NCBI RefSeq assembly: GCF_003113895.1
Contig: NZ_BDUD01000001.1
Span: 803,388-867,387 of the forward strand
Direction: 5' to 3'
DNA: 64,000 nucleotides
DNA from: Nostoc commune NIES-4072
GTDB taxonomy: Bacteria; Cyanobacteriota; Cyanobacteriia; Cyanobacteriales; Nostocaceae
Every line of letters starts with the position of its first letter. Within the stretch, counting starts at the first letter, position 1. A model generated the notes under the pieces. The model made no database searches, was not told the origin of the DNA, and saw only the letters and a list, made by a program, of their open reading frames with translations. A program made the position numbers and the translations under genes. Positions 63,047 through 64,000 of the stretch are shown one piece after another.

Positions 63047-64000
63047 ATGGATTTATTAGAGTATCAAGTTAAAGAGTGGTTTGGCAAGATAGGCATTCCT
63101 GTATTGCCTTCCCAACGAATTGACCATCCCACAGATTTGAAACGTTTAAAAATTCGCTTTCCAATTGTACTGAAATCTCAAGTACATGGAGCGGAACGGG
63201 CAAAAGCCGGTGGAGTCAGATTTGCGGAGACTACAATTGATGCGATCGCAGCAGCTCAAAATATCTTTAGTTTACCAATATGGGGCGAATTGCCAGAAGT
63301 TGTGCTAGCAGAATCCCAATACGATGCCAACCAGGAATTTTATCTCGCGGTGGTTTTAGATACTGCTGTTTGCCGACCAGTACTTTTAGGTTGCAAGGAA
63401 GCAGATATTGATTGGGAATCGGCTGGGGAAAGAATGCACCATGTTGTCGTGGAACAGGAATTCTCGCCATTTTATGCCCGACGACTGGCTTTGAAAATGG
63501 GTTTACAGGGGACGCTGATGCAGTCGGTAAGCTGCGTTGTCCAGAAGATGTACCACTTATTTGTGCAAAAAGACCTGGATTTAGTCGAAATCAATCCCTT
63601 GGCAGTCAGTGCTACTGGTCAAGTTATGGCTCTTAATGGTAAAGTCAGGGTCAACGAACGGTCGATCAAGCGTCATCCCGACCTCACCGAGATGGCGGCA
63701 AAAATCATCAGTCGTCATACCAGTACTAAGATTGATGGTATATCGGGCGACTGGGATGGGGTGAAAATGCACGGTAAAATCGGTATTTTAGGTAATGGTA
63801 CTGGTTCAGTAATGGCAACTTTGGATTTAGTCGCTAATGCTGGTGGCAATCCAGGTCTTTGTTTGAATCTACGTCATGCTTTCCTTACTGATACTACACC
63901 AACGACTTTCCGCGATCGCCTAGAGACAGGTCTAAAAATCCTAGAGGCTGATAACAGCATTCAAGTAATATTAATTAACTTTCTGGGTAGCATTCCTCAA
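63047..64000 (+). CDS. sucC: Succinate-CoA ligase beta subunit-like (ATP-grasp), 3' end cut by window
   Basis: 318 codons from the ATG at 63047 to the window end, with no stop. It begins MDLLEYQVKEWFGKIGIPVL, the sucC-type start. ATP-grasp features are IVLKSQVHGAERAKAGGVRF (about 37-56), EFYLAVVLDTAVCRPVLLG, and VEINPLAVSATGQ with the Mg-binding Asn and Glu. Then HGKIGILGNGTGSVMATLDL begins the CoA-ligase portion. It couples succinyl-CoA hydrolysis to ADP phosphorylation with an alpha subunit (sucD), expected downstream. AAGGTG near the ATG is the ribosome site. Confidence 0.9.
   Translation, partial: MDLLEYQVKEWFGKIGIPVLPSQRIDHPTDLKRLKIRFPIVLKSQVHGAERAKAGGVRFAETTIDAIAAAQNIFSLPIWGELPEVVLAESQYDANQEFYLAVVLDTAVCRPVLLGCKEADIDWESAGERMHHVVVEQEFSPFYARRLALKMGLQGTLMQSVSCVVQKMYHLFVQKDLDLVEINPLAVSATGQVMALNGKVRVNERSIKRHPDLTEMAAKIISRHTSTKIDGISGDWDGVKMHGKIGILGNGTGSVMATLDLVANAGGNPGLCLNLRHAFLTDTTPTTFRDRLETGLKILEADNSIQVILINFLGSIPQ

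Overview
The window comes from a filamentous, heterocyst-type (Nostoc/Anabaena-like) cyanobacterium. The evidence is the very frequent HIP1 octamer GCGATCGC, an orange carotenoid protein, a HetZ-family protein, ycf23, DUF751 and DUF4327 genes, AvaK-like PRC-barrel/DUF2382 proteins, heptamer repeat arrays (ATTGGGC and its complement) and many dispersed palindromes. Genes lie on both strands, mostly as single units with long repeat-filled spacers.

Layout. (a) 1-2262: what looks like the tRNA-proximal end of a type V-K CRISPR-associated transposon (CAST). It ends with TGTACA and three binding-site-like repeats beside a tRNA-Arg(CCG) gene. It carries one 37-nt V-K-type repeat, plus a truncated repeat followed by a 17-nt spacer that matches the tRNA gene exactly, next to a GTG PAM. 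Cas12k, tracrRNA, tnsB, tnsC and tniQ are not visible here. (b) 2.4-13.6 kb: housekeeping genes (M23 peptidase, NAD(P)HX repair enzyme, larC, YrdC/Sua5 protein, DUF751-rbfA), a HetZ-family regulator, an orphan antitoxin and a convergent restriction-modification pair. (c) 14-25 kb: SDR, CDF metal exporter, response regulator, fbaB, RNase T2, aminotransferase, pentapeptide protein and OCP. (d) 25.9-29.5 kb: a CheR-PAS signalling gene split by an intact IS with a 6-bp target duplication. (e) 29.9-36.8 kb: a peptide-export locus with a C39-peptidase ABC exporter, a HlyD-type adaptor and five small precursors with double-glycine leaders. Four of these form a tandem family with Ala-Pro-Thr-Pro linkers. 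(f) 37.6-44.5 kb: DUF1400 hydrolase, Kir-type K+ channel and three PRC-barrel/DUF2382 proteins. (g) 44.8-64 kb: a caspase-fold protein with a Tyr/Ser pair replacing His/Cys, sat, fetB, a DegT aminotransferase, ycf23, a methyltransferase, Uma2 genes, a STAND ATPase with TPRs, a SPOR-like protein, mnmA and the start of a succinyl-CoA ligase beta gene.

Three copies of a ~151-bp MITE (1288, 18074, 48796) are scattered through the window.

The two most interesting loci are the CAST homing module with its tRNA target still beside it, and the proline-rich double-glycine peptide family with its own exporter. All product names rest on motif recognition and family knowledge; no database search was possible.
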